NCBI GenBank assembly: GCA_024403415.1
Contig: JAKSRY010000001.1
Coordinates: 62,001-126,000, forward strand
Origin: Lachnospiraceae bacterium
GTDB taxonomy: Bacteria; Bacillota; Clostridia; Lachnospirales; Lachnospiraceae
Length of the DNA: 64,000 bases
Reading direction: 5' to 3'
The translations under genes were made by a program, and so were the position numbers. This document shows, in pieces, positions 25,789 through 34,922 of the stretch. The notes under the pieces were generated by a model. It was not told the origin of the DNA, ran no database searches, and saw nothing but the letters and a program-made list of their open reading frames with translations. Positions within the stretch are counted from its first letter, which is position 1; every line of letters begins with the position of its first letter.

Positions 25789-27637
25789 CTTCACACTCCT
25801 TGTGATCCTGAGAAACATAAAACTCATCCAGTTCCTCAACTTCTATGCTTACATTTCTTCCTGAATAAAAATTCACAATCCAGTCAGTATCACGGCCTCT
25901 TCTCTGAATAAGATAAACATTATCCTGAAGCATGCCATCCTTGATATTCGTAAGCTTATTATTACTTAGTTTCTCATCGGTACACGGGCTCAAAGCTATC
26001 CATCCACCAAGGAGATCTCCGTTTTCTTTATTTTTGTAACTGTATTCACCAAAAATCGGTTCCAGATAACTAACAACAGAATACACATCCATAAGATAAT
26101 ATCCTTCGGAATCCTTCATAAGATTCTTCGTCATTTCATCATACTGCCGTACGATATCTGCTCTCTCAGACTGGCTTTTGGCAAGCTTTGGCGCCTTTTC
26201 GTAAAGGAATATACTTGCAAAAGCAATTCCTGCTATCGCCGCAACTGACGTTGCTGTCACTTTCACCCACTGAACATTTTTATGTCTGTTACTCAGGTTC
26301 TCGACATCATCCTCTTCATTTTCTTTAAGTCCCGCTCTTTCGTTTTGGACTTTATTGCTGTTTCTCATTACAAGTCCTGTGGCAAGTGCTATCAGGAGAC
26401 ATATCTCAATATAAAACAGCGAATTTGTTATTCTCTCAGGTGATCTTCCACCCATCAGAATGTATATCCATATAGAGCATCTTCCAAGAAACAGAATCGC
26501 CGGTCTCCAAAGACCCCATATGTCATGTGCGAAAATCAATTGCATTATTACAAATATATACAAAAATCCAACTACGAGATTCCAGGGATAATCCGAGCCT
26601 TCGGAATTCCTTCCGTGGCTCATCTCGTACATAAGTGTTTTTGCAGCTTCTTTAAGCTTTGATGAACCGGAAGCCTCAGCATGCTTAATATCTTCTGCAT
26701 AATCGGCAACCCTGGCTATCAGATTGGCATCAACCTTATCATTAATGGCATAATTATAATTTTCAAACAGTTTCTGCTCTGCTTCGTTTATATCAATACT
26801 GCTGTAAAACTCCTCGTTTCCTGCATATTCCGGAATCTGGTTAAAATCATAAAGTGTTGTTCTTGCATCAAAAAGATCAACAAATGAAGACCACTCATCA
26901 CCGGAGTAAGCTACAGTGTCTGCCCCTTTAGCTATTCCAAGAGACAGCAGGATGGTTCCTGCAAGGATAAGATATTTTTTAATATTATCTTTATGGAAAA
27001 ACTTCTTCTCAAAGCTCCACTTATAAAGTCCTGCAAGCCCAACATACGGAAGCATCAAAAGAAGCATTTCCGTCCTCAGCATAAATGCTAAAAACAATAT
27101 AATGACTGCCGGAATATTAGCCTTGAGAAAAGATTTCCAATCCTCACATTTAGGTGCTGTCAGTATCCACATAATTGCAGCAGAAGCCATAAAGGCCACC
27201 GTAATCGTGTACTGAACATTAACAAGATTCGTAAGCATTATTCCAAAAAGAAGGAATACCATCAGGAATGAAGTTCCCAACTTTACAAGAATACGCTTTT
27301 TGAAATCATCAATTCTTTTAGCATCAGTCAGGGTAAGTCCTTTGTAAACAAACAGGAATACCGATCCATACTGGAATATCACCAGCATCCATCCAAACCA
27401 CGAAATGCTGTCTGTAATCCGATAAAGAAGACTTATAAATGCAGCAAGCGGCCATAACATCTGCATATTACGAGTTTCGGGAATTCCCGTATACTCACCG
27501 CTTAATATATCCTTCATAAGAACATCATCTATCAGATCATAATAATAGGTATATTTAAGCGATATGATGAGAATACCCACCATAACTGCCGCAAATGCCA
27601 CTATTCTGTTTTCACGATTTGACTGCTTATTCACCAA
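25757..27637 (-). CDS. Large polytopic membrane protein, GT-C-like
   Basis: A 626-residue protein with about twelve membrane helices and an external region of about 120 residues near the C-terminus. The first external loop reads YYDLIDDVLMKDILSGEYTG, resembling the Asp-rich DD motif and SGxYTG pattern of GT-C glycosyltransferases. It starts with a non-ATG codon (TTG at 27637 or GTG at 27634) inside the end of wecE, with AAGGA just upstream, so expression looks coupled. The GNAT gene starts within its 3' end. Role is inferred as transfer of a sugar from a polyprenyl-phosphate donor; unverified. Confidence 0.6.
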   Translation of the reverse strand: MVNKQSNRENRIVAFAAVMVGILIISLKYTYYYDLIDDVLMKDILSGEYTGIPETRNMQMLWPLAAFISLLYRITDSISWFGWMLVIFQYGSVFLFVYKGLTLTDAKRIDDFKKRILVKLGTSFLMVFLLFGIMLTNLVNVQYTITVAFMASAAIMWILTAPKCEDWKSFLKANIPAVIILFLAFMLRTEMLLLMLPYVGLAGLYKWSFEKKFFHKDNIKKYLILAGTILLSLGIAKGADTVAYSGDEWSSFVDLFDARTTLYDFNQIPEYAGNEEFYSSIDINEAEQKLFENYNYAINDKVDANLIARVADYAEDIKHAEASGSSKLKEAAKTLMYEMSHGRNSEGSDYPWNLVVGFLYIFVIMQLIFAHDIWGLWRPAILFLGRCSIWIYILMGGRSPERITNSLFYIEICLLIALATGLVMRNSNKVQNERAGLKENEEDDVENLSNRHKNVQWVKVTATSVAAIAGIAFASIFLYEKAPKLAKSQSERADIVRQYDEMTKNLMKDSEGYYLMDVYSVVSYLEPIFGEYSYKNKENGDLLGGWIALSPCTDEKLSNNKLTNIKDGMLQDNVYLIQRRGRDTDWIVNFYSGRNVSIEVEELDEFYVSQDHKECEDDFILYKING

Positions 27638-28757
27638 AAAATTCCTTCACCTTGGAAATGATGTAATCATTTTCTTCTTTTGTGAGACTGTAATACATCG
27701 GCAGTCTTAAAAGTCTTTCTGATTCTACTGTCGTATATTTGTCCTCACCGATAAACACACCAAACTTTTCACCTGCAGGAGCTGAATGAAGCGGAATATA
27801 GTGAAATACCGCAAGAATATCATTCTTTGAAAGATGGTCTATCAGTTTAGTTCTTGTATCCATATCCTTAAGCTTGATGTAAAACATATGTCCATTCTGG
27901 ACACAGTTTTCAGGGATGTACGGAAGTTCTATAATTCCTTTTTCCTCAAGCGGCTTCAATGCATCATAATACTGCTGCCATCTTGACAGACGTGTTTCAT
28001 TAATTTCGTCTGCTATCTCAAGCTGGGCATAAAGATATGCTGCATTCATATCTGATGGAAGATAACTTGATCCGTAGTTCTGCCAGCGATATTTATCTAC
28101 CTGACCTCTGTAATATTTACTTCTGTCAGTTCCCTTTTCTCTTAATATTTCCGCCTTTTCGATATATACGGGATCCTTAATAAGAAGCGCTCCGCCTTCT
28201 CCCATGCTGTAATTCTTTGTTTCATGGAAGCTTAAGCATCCAAAGTCTCCTATTGTACCGAGAGCCTTTCCTTTATATGTACTCATAATAGCCTGCGCCG
28301 CATCTTCAACAACCATGAGGTTATGTCTTTTGGCAATGTCCATTATTGTATCCATTTCACATGCAACACCTGCATAATGCATTGCAACTATAACCTTGGT
28401 CTTTGGAGTAATTGCAGCCTCAATCTTTGTCTCATCAATATTCATTGTCTTAGGATTGATATCAACAAAAATTATTTTTGCACCCCTTAAAACAAAAGCA
28501 TCTGCTGTAGATACAAAGGTGTAGGACGGCATAATAACCTCGTCTCCTTCTTTGATGTCGCAAAGAAGCGCTGCCATCTCAAGTGCATGGGTACATGAAG
28601 TTGTAAGAAGCGCCTTAGAAGTGCCTGTTCTTTCTTCAAGCCACTCACTGCACTTTTTAGTAAACTCTCCATCACCACAAATATGCATATTTTCAACGGT
28701 CTTTTTGATATATTCATAAGCCGTATCTACGCAGGGCGGAACATTAAATCTAATCAT
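27627..28757 (-). CDS. wecE: dTDP-4-amino-4,6-dideoxygalactose transaminase
   Basis: A 376-residue DegT/DnrJ/EryC1 aminotransferase very close to WecE (RffA). It starts MIRFNVPPCVDTAYEYI and shares GDEVIMPSYTFVSTADAF, MNIDET, HYAGVACEMDTIM and the PLP-lysine segment SFHETKNYSMGEGG (Lys181) with the enterobacterial enzyme. It should convert dTDP-4-keto-6-deoxyglucose plus glutamate to dTDP-Fuc4N. RmlA and RmlB are not in the window and would have to be encoded elsewhere. The nearby GNAT could complete dTDP-Fuc4NAc. GGAG precedes the ATG. Confidence 0.92.
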   Translation of the reverse strand: MIRFNVPPCVDTAYEYIKKTVENMHICGDGEFTKKCSEWLEERTGTSKALLTTSCTHALEMAALLCDIKEGDEVIMPSYTFVSTADAFVLRGAKIIFVDINPKTMNIDETKIEAAITPKTKVIVAMHYAGVACEMDTIMDIAKRHNLMVVEDAAQAIMSTYKGKALGTIGDFGCLSFHETKNYSMGEGGALLIKDPVYIEKAEILREKGTDRSKYYRGQVDKYRWQNYGSSYLPSDMNAAYLYAQLEIADEINETRLSRWQQYYDALKPLEEKGIIELPYIPENCVQNGHMFYIKLKDMDTRTKLIDHLSKNDILAVFHYIPLHSAPAGEKFGVFIGEDKYTTVESERLLRLPMYYSLTKEENDYIISKVKEFFGE

Positions 28758-28860
28758 TTTAAATCTCCATTTCAGTCAAAAATCAAAATCACCAATACCG
28801 GTATATACATTTTTGATCATCAGCACTAAACATATTAGTTTGTTTTATTCATTACCCGTA

Positions 28861-30624
28861 CTACTCATATACAATAAAAACATCATTCTCAAACACTGCT
28901 GAATAACCATTAGTATTTATATAATCGTTTATAAGTTCAAATTTAGTTATATTGTCCTGATCCTCTATGGACTCTGCTTCAAGCACACGGTCCTTTGCCA
29001 GTATGACAAGTGGTCTTGAGGCCGCATTCTTACCATCGACCTGTAAAATCGCTTCCTTCATATCTTCGACAGGATTCGACGCAAGATCCGACCAGGATGT
29101 GTTAAGTGCCGATGGCCTGTCAAGAATATATGAAAGCCCCGGTATATTTCCATACAGAATCAGCTGCTTATCTTTATATTTTTCTTCATTCTCATTCATA
29201 AATATAGAAAGAGACGACAGATTTTCAGCATTGTAAGCTGTGGTTTTCATTCCCTTTAACTTATCATTACCTTCAACTGCGGAACTAATCTTCTCGCCGC
29301 TCTCTTCACCCTGAAGAAATACGTATCTTGTTCCTACACCTACGGACTGAATGAAGAATACCACAATTGCTGCACACAGCATTGCCTTAAAAGGGAACTG
29401 CATAACCTTCTTTGTTCTGTCAAGATAAGTTCTGCCCCAGCGTATATATTTGTACGACATCCAGAATGTAACCGGAGCAATGAAAAACAGGCTGTTAAGA
29501 ATAGGCCATATATAATTGTTTGAACCAAGCGGAGTAATAATAATAGTAACAAGACTTATTGCTGCAATAAGTCGCCAGTCCCTGTTCTCGCGCTTGCCAA
29601 TAATCACCATTAAGTCAATAACAATTGAAATAAGTAAAAATACCGCTCCCCACTGAAGCGCTGCCTCTTTCTGATAATATTTGAAATTGAACATTCCAAA
29701 CTTCATCAGTACGAAGCATAAAAATACGATGCACAAAACATATATAATTTTTCTGGCCTTAAGGAATTTGTTCTCAAAAAGCACAAAGAACGGAACTCCC
29801 ACAAGCGAGCAGAACACAAGATAAAGTGCCCACTTCATTCCATGCCAGTATGCATTAAGAATGGAAGCTATCATACTTCCGAAGGTGTAATCTGAAGCAC
29901 TTCCGGCAATTCCGAGTGTTCCGTTAATCAGCATCGAAGGAACGTCTGCACCATAAATACACATCATTGCAATAAGCACAATTAAAAATGTGGATATATA
30001 TCCAACAATGCATATTCCTATCAGTCGGAATATTTCCTTCGAGGTCTTTTTGGAAATCACTCCGTAAAAGATAAGAGGAAGTATTAGCAGTACCTCAAGA
30101 CCATTGTTCGGAAATCTCACAAAAGCATTAATTCCAAGAAATGCACCTGCGATAAACAGACAATAGCTTCTTGATGAAGCAAGACCTCTGAACAGGAATA
30201 TTGATCCCATCAGTAAAAATCCATATGTAAGATAATGATACAGTATTGTTGTCGGACACCAGCAAAGTCCTATTGCTGCGACTTCTGCAAGAAATGCAAG
30301 CCAGGCCGGCATTTTGGTTCTGAAGAATCTGTATCCAATAACTGCGAATCCGCCAACCAAAAGAGAGCTGTATATCCTGAAGCCAAGCATATATCCCCCA
30401 AATGGCAGACACATTATAATTCTTCCGATCCAGTTCGACACAAAGGTCAGAAGAAACCAAACTCCGTTTCCCTCAGATATAAATTCATAATTTCCAAGGC
30501 TGTACGTAGAGTCCGTCAGATCTATGCCTTTATTTGCCTTAAGACAGGCAAACAAAAGCAGGCAGAGCGGAAACAGTATTTTTTTCGTAATATCATATAT
30601 TTTTCGAATCTGCGCCTTGTTCAT
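28861..30624 (-). CDS. Polytopic membrane protein, GT-C-like, unknown function
   Basis: A 587-residue protein with about twelve membrane helices. The first external loop has KGIDLTDSTYSLGNYEF, with two Asp residues placed like the catalytic acid region of GT-C enzymes, and a C-terminal external domain of about 150 residues starts near 435. I recognise no specific family. GGGAG precedes the ATG, and the gene follows the ABC flippase by 8 bases, so it belongs to the same transcript. Confidence 0.6.
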   Translation of the reverse strand: MNKAQIRKIYDITKKILFPLCLLLFACLKANKGIDLTDSTYSLGNYEFISEGNGVWFLLTFVSNWIGRIIMCLPFGGYMLGFRIYSSLLVGGFAVIGYRFFRTKMPAWLAFLAEVAAIGLCWCPTTILYHYLTYGFLLMGSIFLFRGLASSRSYCLFIAGAFLGINAFVRFPNNGLEVLLILPLIFYGVISKKTSKEIFRLIGICIVGYISTFLIVLIAMMCIYGADVPSMLINGTLGIAGSASDYTFGSMIASILNAYWHGMKWALYLVFCSLVGVPFFVLFENKFLKARKIIYVLCIVFLCFVLMKFGMFNFKYYQKEAALQWGAVFLLISIVIDLMVIIGKRENRDWRLIAAISLVTIIITPLGSNNYIWPILNSLFFIAPVTFWMSYKYIRWGRTYLDRTKKVMQFPFKAMLCAAIVVFFIQSVGVGTRYVFLQGEESGEKISSAVEGNDKLKGMKTTAYNAENLSSLSIFMNENEEKYKDKQLILYGNIPGLSYILDRPSALNTSWSDLASNPVEDMKEAILQVDGKNAASRPLVILAKDRVLEAESIEDQDNITKFELINDYINTNGYSAVFENDVFIVYE

Positions 30625-30632
30625 TTACTCCC

Positions 30633-32390
30633 TTATCTTTCCTGTTTAATAAGTCCGTTTTCTACCCTGTAAACCATGTCACATTTCTCAATAGTCTGAA
30701 GTCTGTGAGCGATTATAATAAGAGTCTTCTTACCATGGAGATAGTTAATAGACTCCATAATTGCCTTCTCGGTATCATTATCAAGAGCCGAAGTTGCCTC
30801 ATCCAGTACAAGAACCTCAGGATCTTCAAATAATGCTCTTGCAATTCCGATTCTCTGACGCTGACCGCCGGATATTCTGATACCTCTTTCACCGATACCT
30901 GCATCAAGTCCTTCCGGAAGTCCCCTTACAAATTCATCGAGCTGAGCCTGTTTAAGTGCATACCAGACCTTTTCGTCATCGATTTCATCATCACCGTAAC
31001 CAAAAGCTACATTCTTACGAATTGAGTCATCTATCATAAATATATTCTGAGGAATATATCCTACATTCTTAAGAAAGCCCTGATAGTTTTCATTAATGGA
31101 AACTCCGTCAGCAAGCACATCTCCTGACTGAAGTTTCAAAAGTCCCAGGAGAATATCTACAACCGTAGTCTTTCCGGCACCTGAAGTACCTACTATACCG
31201 ATTGATTTTCCAATTGGAATTGTCATGGTAGCATTATTAAATATCAGCACATCGGTATTGGGATATTTATAAACTATATCCTTTAAGACAATACTGTTAT
31301 TGATATCCATCTTCTGAACATCAGCCTTTTTCTCATAAGATTTCTCGTTGTAATCAACATCCTTATCTCTGATTTCATCCTGAAGATTATCAGATACTCC
31401 CATAAAGAAGGGCTCAAAGTATGAAATATTGGTAAGATAAGTGTTAATTCTATTGGCACATGGAATAAGTCTCATGGCAGCCATGGCAAGCAGTGTCATC
31501 TGCGGCATAATATCTATAACACTTGTGCCTCCGATAAGCTGCATCATCATGTAAAAAATCATTCCGACAAGAGCAACCGTCTCAATCAAAAGACGAGGTG
31601 TTGCATTAAAGAGATTATATTTTTGTACTGCATTAACATAGCCTTCTCCGCAGTGAGAATATTCACGTATGAAGTAATCCTCTTTGTTTGCTATCTTAAT
31701 TTCTTTAATTCCGAGTACTGACTGCTCTATCCACTTAAACAGACCTGAATAATAATCCTGATTATCCTTACCGGCCTTTCTCATAATAGGCTTGAGAATC
31801 CATTTAATAACTCCTAGAACCACTACAAGCAGTGCCGCTACGGTTATTGTCATAAATACATCACTTAAGAAACACACTCCGATAAGACATATGAATACAA
31901 TTCCCTCTGAAGCCAGCTGCAGCAGCGAAAGAATCAGACCATACATATTGTTAACATCCGAAGTAATGGTTCTTTGGATAACTGTTGTGTCTGCATTCAG
32001 ATAATACTCATAAGGTCTCTTCATGAAGTTAATCATCATTCTTCTTGAAGTGGCAAACTGATTCATATATACGAACTTGAGCTGAACCTTCTGCTGGAAG
32101 AACAGGAACAGGTTCTTTAATATAAACACCAGAATGAGTCCAAGCATAACAACTATCATGAGTGCTTTGGTATCCTCATACTGAATTCCGAACATATTAC
32201 AGATCCACTGAAGATATACATGCTTTGATACAGCATTTTCCTCAAGAACCACATTCATTACCGGCAATATCAATGACACTCCCAGGGTTTCGAGAGCACC
32301 ACCGACAAGCATCAGTAAGACGATTAAAATCATCTTACTTTTCTGTTTTTTATCAAGAAGAAGCAACAGCTTCTTAAGTATCTTTTTCAT
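30633..32390 (-). CDS. ABC-type lipid-linked oligosaccharide flippase (PglK/MsbA-like)
   Basis: A 585-residue half-transporter: six membrane helices in the first 330 residues, then an ATPase with Walker A GTSGAGKT (401-408), signature ISGGQRQRIGIARAL, Walker B VLVLDEATSALD and a switch His (IIAHRL). The fused exporter layout, the glycan locus and the similarity in style to PglK point to flipping of undecaprenyl-diphosphate-linked oligosaccharide, making a Wzx protein unnecessary. AAGGA precedes the ATG. It is the first gene of the block running down to 16 kb. A drug or lipid exporter remains possible by sequence alone. Confidence 0.82.
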   Translation of the reverse strand: MKKILKKLLLLLDKKQKSKMILIVLLMLVGGALETLGVSLILPVMNVVLEENAVSKHVYLQWICNMFGIQYEDTKALMIVVMLGLILVFILKNLFLFFQQKVQLKFVYMNQFATSRRMMINFMKRPYEYYLNADTTVIQRTITSDVNNMYGLILSLLQLASEGIVFICLIGVCFLSDVFMTITVAALLVVVLGVIKWILKPIMRKAGKDNQDYYSGLFKWIEQSVLGIKEIKIANKEDYFIREYSHCGEGYVNAVQKYNLFNATPRLLIETVALVGMIFYMMMQLIGGTSVIDIMPQMTLLAMAAMRLIPCANRINTYLTNISYFEPFFMGVSDNLQDEIRDKDVDYNEKSYEKKADVQKMDINNSIVLKDIVYKYPNTDVLIFNNATMTIPIGKSIGIVGTSGAGKTTVVDILLGLLKLQSGDVLADGVSINENYQGFLKNVGYIPQNIFMIDDSIRKNVAFGYGDDEIDDEKVWYALKQAQLDEFVRGLPEGLDAGIGERGIRISGGQRQRIGIARALFEDPEVLVLDEATSALDNDTEKAIMESINYLHGKKTLIIIAHRLQTIEKCDMVYRVENGLIKQER

Positions 32391-32490
32391 ATTAAAGTTT
32401 CCTTATTCCGACACTTTCGCATAGTATTCCATAATCCATAATAGTTTACTACTTTTGGGGGTATTTGTAAAATGCACTGTAACTTGAAGG

Positions 32491-32532
32491 GCGTGTAACA
32501 TAGATGCAACACGCTTTGCGAGTAGCATCTAT
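32491..32532. repeat. Hairpin repeat shared with the right window edge
   Basis: ATAGATGC (32500-32507) pairs with GCATCTAT (32525-32532); the arms extend inward to 13 of 15 paired bases around a TTT loop. An alternative hairpin, GCGTGT with ACACGC (from 32491), overlaps it. A 16-base stretch, TAACATAGATGCAACA at 32496-32511, recurs exactly at 63985-64000. It lies in the leader region of the ABC flippase operon. Confidence 0.5.
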
Positions 32533-32592
32533 GATTAGCGGTCGTCAAATCTCCTTGCATGCAAGCATACAGTCGATTTTCCTCGTCGCCAT

Positions 32593-32630
32593 AACAAAAA
32601 GGGCCTTTCGATCAAATCGAAAGGCCCTAA
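32593..32630 (-). terminator. Strong intrinsic terminator of the upstream glycan operon
   Basis: GGGCCTTTCGAT (32601-32612) and ATCGAAAGGCCC (32616-32627) form a perfect 12-bp stem with a 3-base loop; on the minus strand a TTTTT run follows. It lies 30 bases after the GT2 stop (32661). Confidence 0.9.
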
Positions 32631-32660
32631 TAAAATTCTCTCTATAATGCAATTGAAAGA

Positions 32661-33683
32661 CTACTTCTTCCCTCTGAGTCTTCTGTATGTCCAAAGAAGC
32701 TTATAATACACAAGAAACAACAGTGTTGATTTTTGCTGCATGTGAATCAGCTTTTTCTCTTCCGGATGAGTTTTTTCCACATAATAAGTGTTTTCTTCGA
32801 ATTTTGGGAAATACTGCTTCAGTTCCTTTCCCATTTTCTTTACGAAACCATACTTTGGATGTTTAATGCCCGGCATGTACGAAAAAAGTGTATTTATATA
32901 AAACAGCAATGTAAATTTATATTCAATCTCCGGCAGATATGCATCATAAAAGCCATGTCTTTTTGCTTCTTCAATCATTACACGTCCGGCTTGCATTCTG
33001 TCTTCGCATCGCTCCTTGGTTATTGTATGTACTGTCGATGCATTGTGCTGATAATAGTAATACAAAGGTTCCTGAATATATTCATAATGCTTATTCAGAA
33101 GAAGATATGAATTGCTCATCGCATTATCTTCATAAAATATCTTCTCAGGGAAGAACAAGTCATTATCTATAATCATCTTTTTCTTATAAATCTTAACTAC
33201 CAAAGAACCACTGTCAAGAATCAGGCTCTTCTTCTGGGAATCTCCAAGCACACCTGTCTGATCAACGGAACTGTTGTGATCTATCTGCCCAATCTCGAAA
33301 GTATATTCATTGACAAGCGAATAATCACATCCAACACAGTCTGCGCCTGTCTCATTAGCTTTATTAATAAGCTTTTCGTACATCCTGGGATTAATCCAGT
33401 CATCTGCATCAATAAAACCAATCCATTCGCCTTTAGCTTCACGAATTCCTATATTTTTGGCACCGCCCTGATGTAAATTTACCTCAGAATGAATTGCCTT
33501 GAATCTGTCACTGTACTTTGCTTCGTACTCCTTCAATATTTCATAGGAATTATCGGTAGAGCAGTCATCAACCGCTATAATTTCATAATCTTCAATGGTC
33601 TGAGCCACCAGTGAATCAAGGCAATGATTAAGTTTTTGTTCACCCGCCATATTATAAACAGGTACAATTATCGATAATAACAT
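32661..33683 (-). CDS. GT2-type glycosyltransferase
   Basis: A 340-residue GT-A fold enzyme. It opens LLSIIVPVYN and has VDDCSTDNS, then GGAKNIGIREAKGEWIGFIDADDW, the DxD metal-binding motif. The C-terminal third has no membrane helix and ends in a basic stretch. It is the last gene of the block that starts with the PseC-like aminotransferase and is followed by a strong terminator. Donor and acceptor are unknown. GGAG precedes the ATG. Confidence 0.82.
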   Translation of the reverse strand: MLLSIIVPVYNMAGEQKLNHCLDSLVAQTIEDYEIIAVDDCSTDNSYEILKEYEAKYSDRFKAIHSEVNLHQGGAKNIGIREAKGEWIGFIDADDWINPRMYEKLINKANETGADCVGCDYSLVNEYTFEIGQIDHNSSVDQTGVLGDSQKKSLILDSGSLVVKIYKKKMIIDNDLFFPEKIFYEDNAMSNSYLLLNKHYEYIQEPLYYYYQHNASTVHTITKERCEDRMQAGRVMIEEAKRHGFYDAYLPEIEYKFTLLFYINTLFSYMPGIKHPKYGFVKKMGKELKQYFPKFEENTYYVEKTHPEEKKLIHMQQKSTLLFLVYYKLLWTYRRLRGKK

Positions 33684-33785
33684 TCTAAAACTCCATGAAG
33701 TAATATCTTAATTCCCAAGTTCTTACAAGTATTACAACTTTATTTTTCCAATTGCTCATATAACCATTTTATACTGCCACATATA

Positions 33786-34847
33786 TTAAAGACTCTCATT
33801 CTCCCTGTGGATTTCGGGAGCCTCATATTTATCCAGAAAGTCAAATCCAAGATACACTATGTCATCCGCAAACTGAATTGCATCAACCTGTGTAATAACC
33901 GAAATCAGTTTGCTTACATGAAGACTTGAAATCTGATTCATAACCTCCATTGGGAACTTTCCCTTAATTACAATAAGATTTTCAAATTCCTTTTCATAAT
34001 CAAGAACATCCCTCGGATGTGGCTTAATTATTACAGTATGTGTATCCTTGTACTCATCAATGATGTCACCAAAAAGCTTCTTTCTTACATCAAGCTCACA
34101 CAACGGTTCTGTAAGAATCATCACGCATGGCTTTCCGTTTCCTGATGAAAGTTTCTCCAACAGTTCTTCTGAATTTTCAATAAACATTGAAACAAGAATC
34201 TTCTTATCTTCTTCTGACAGCAGAGCAAACATCTCATTTCGATTCTTCTCCACTATATTTTTAGGCGGATGAGGATTCTTTGAGATATCGTTGACCTCAA
34301 AATCAATACAGTAACGGGCATATCCGTTCTCAATCATAATAAGTCCAAGCTTCGACATGAACTTCTTGAGTTTGAAAGCTCCCTTATTCGTAATAAGCGC
34401 CTGGTCACAAAGCGCACAGGTATTAAGACCATCCTCAATTGAGTGATAACGTATCTTTTTGTAATTCAGATAAAAGCCAATCGGATCTGAATCACAAAAA
34501 ACGTTAACCTCATCATATTTCTTCAAATCAACGGGAACATAAGGCTCCTGCATCTTGCCAAGGAGCTTCGTATACTTGATTCTCTGAATCAGGTTTGATA
34601 TCTGATTTCCCCTGTCGACATGATATTTCATAACCTCCGGGAATGTAACATCAGCCTTTTCGTCAAACATATACACATCCTTAAAGACACCTGTTTTTTC
34701 AACACGCGCCTTCAGATTTCCAAAATCATTTGACATGGTACTCAGTATCAGAGTAGCCTCGCCAAAGTGATCCTTTCCCATATTCAGTTCCTTAACTACA
34801 GCAATATATGCGTGGTAGAAGGTATGACAAATATATACTCTGCTCAT
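33786..34847 (-). CDS. Glycosyltransferase with sialyltransferase-type motifs (GT52-like)
   Basis: A 353-residue protein. Two short signatures are spaced as in bacterial sialyltransferases (GT38, GT52, GT80): a D/E-D/E-G motif at Glu138-Asp139-Gly140 (HSIEDGLNTC) and an HP motif at His276-Pro277 (IIKPHPRD); ILTEPL lies between. In those families the motifs provide the general base and bind CMP-sugar. No sialic, pseudaminic or legionaminic acid synthase gene is in the window, so the donor could be another nonulosonic acid or a non-CMP sugar. It sits between the adenylation gene and a GT2. AAAGGAAATA precedes the ATG. Confidence 0.55.
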   Translation of the reverse strand: MSRVYICHTFYHAYIAVVKELNMGKDHFGEATLILSTMSNDFGNLKARVEKTGVFKDVYMFDEKADVTFPEVMKYHVDRGNQISNLIQRIKYTKLLGKMQEPYVPVDLKKYDEVNVFCDSDPIGFYLNYKKIRYHSIEDGLNTCALCDQALITNKGAFKLKKFMSKLGLIMIENGYARYCIDFEVNDISKNPHPPKNIVEKNRNEMFALLSEEDKKILVSMFIENSEELLEKLSSGNGKPCVMILTEPLCELDVRKKLFGDIIDEYKDTHTVIIKPHPRDVLDYEKEFENLIVIKGKFPMEVMNQISSLHVSKLISVITQVDAIQFADDIVYLGFDFLDKYEAPEIHRENESL

Positions 34848-34922
34848 TATTTCCTTTGTCTGCTAAAACATTCCGCTATCTACCAAAAGATAGGCTACAT
34901 AGCCTTTCGTTTCTACGTCAAT

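Noticed and set aside
28758..28860. Imperfect hairpin (ATCAAAA paired with TTTTGAT) between a membrane protein gene and wecE
   Set aside because: The stem is interrupted and no clean U-tract follows; not a convincing terminator or riboswitch.
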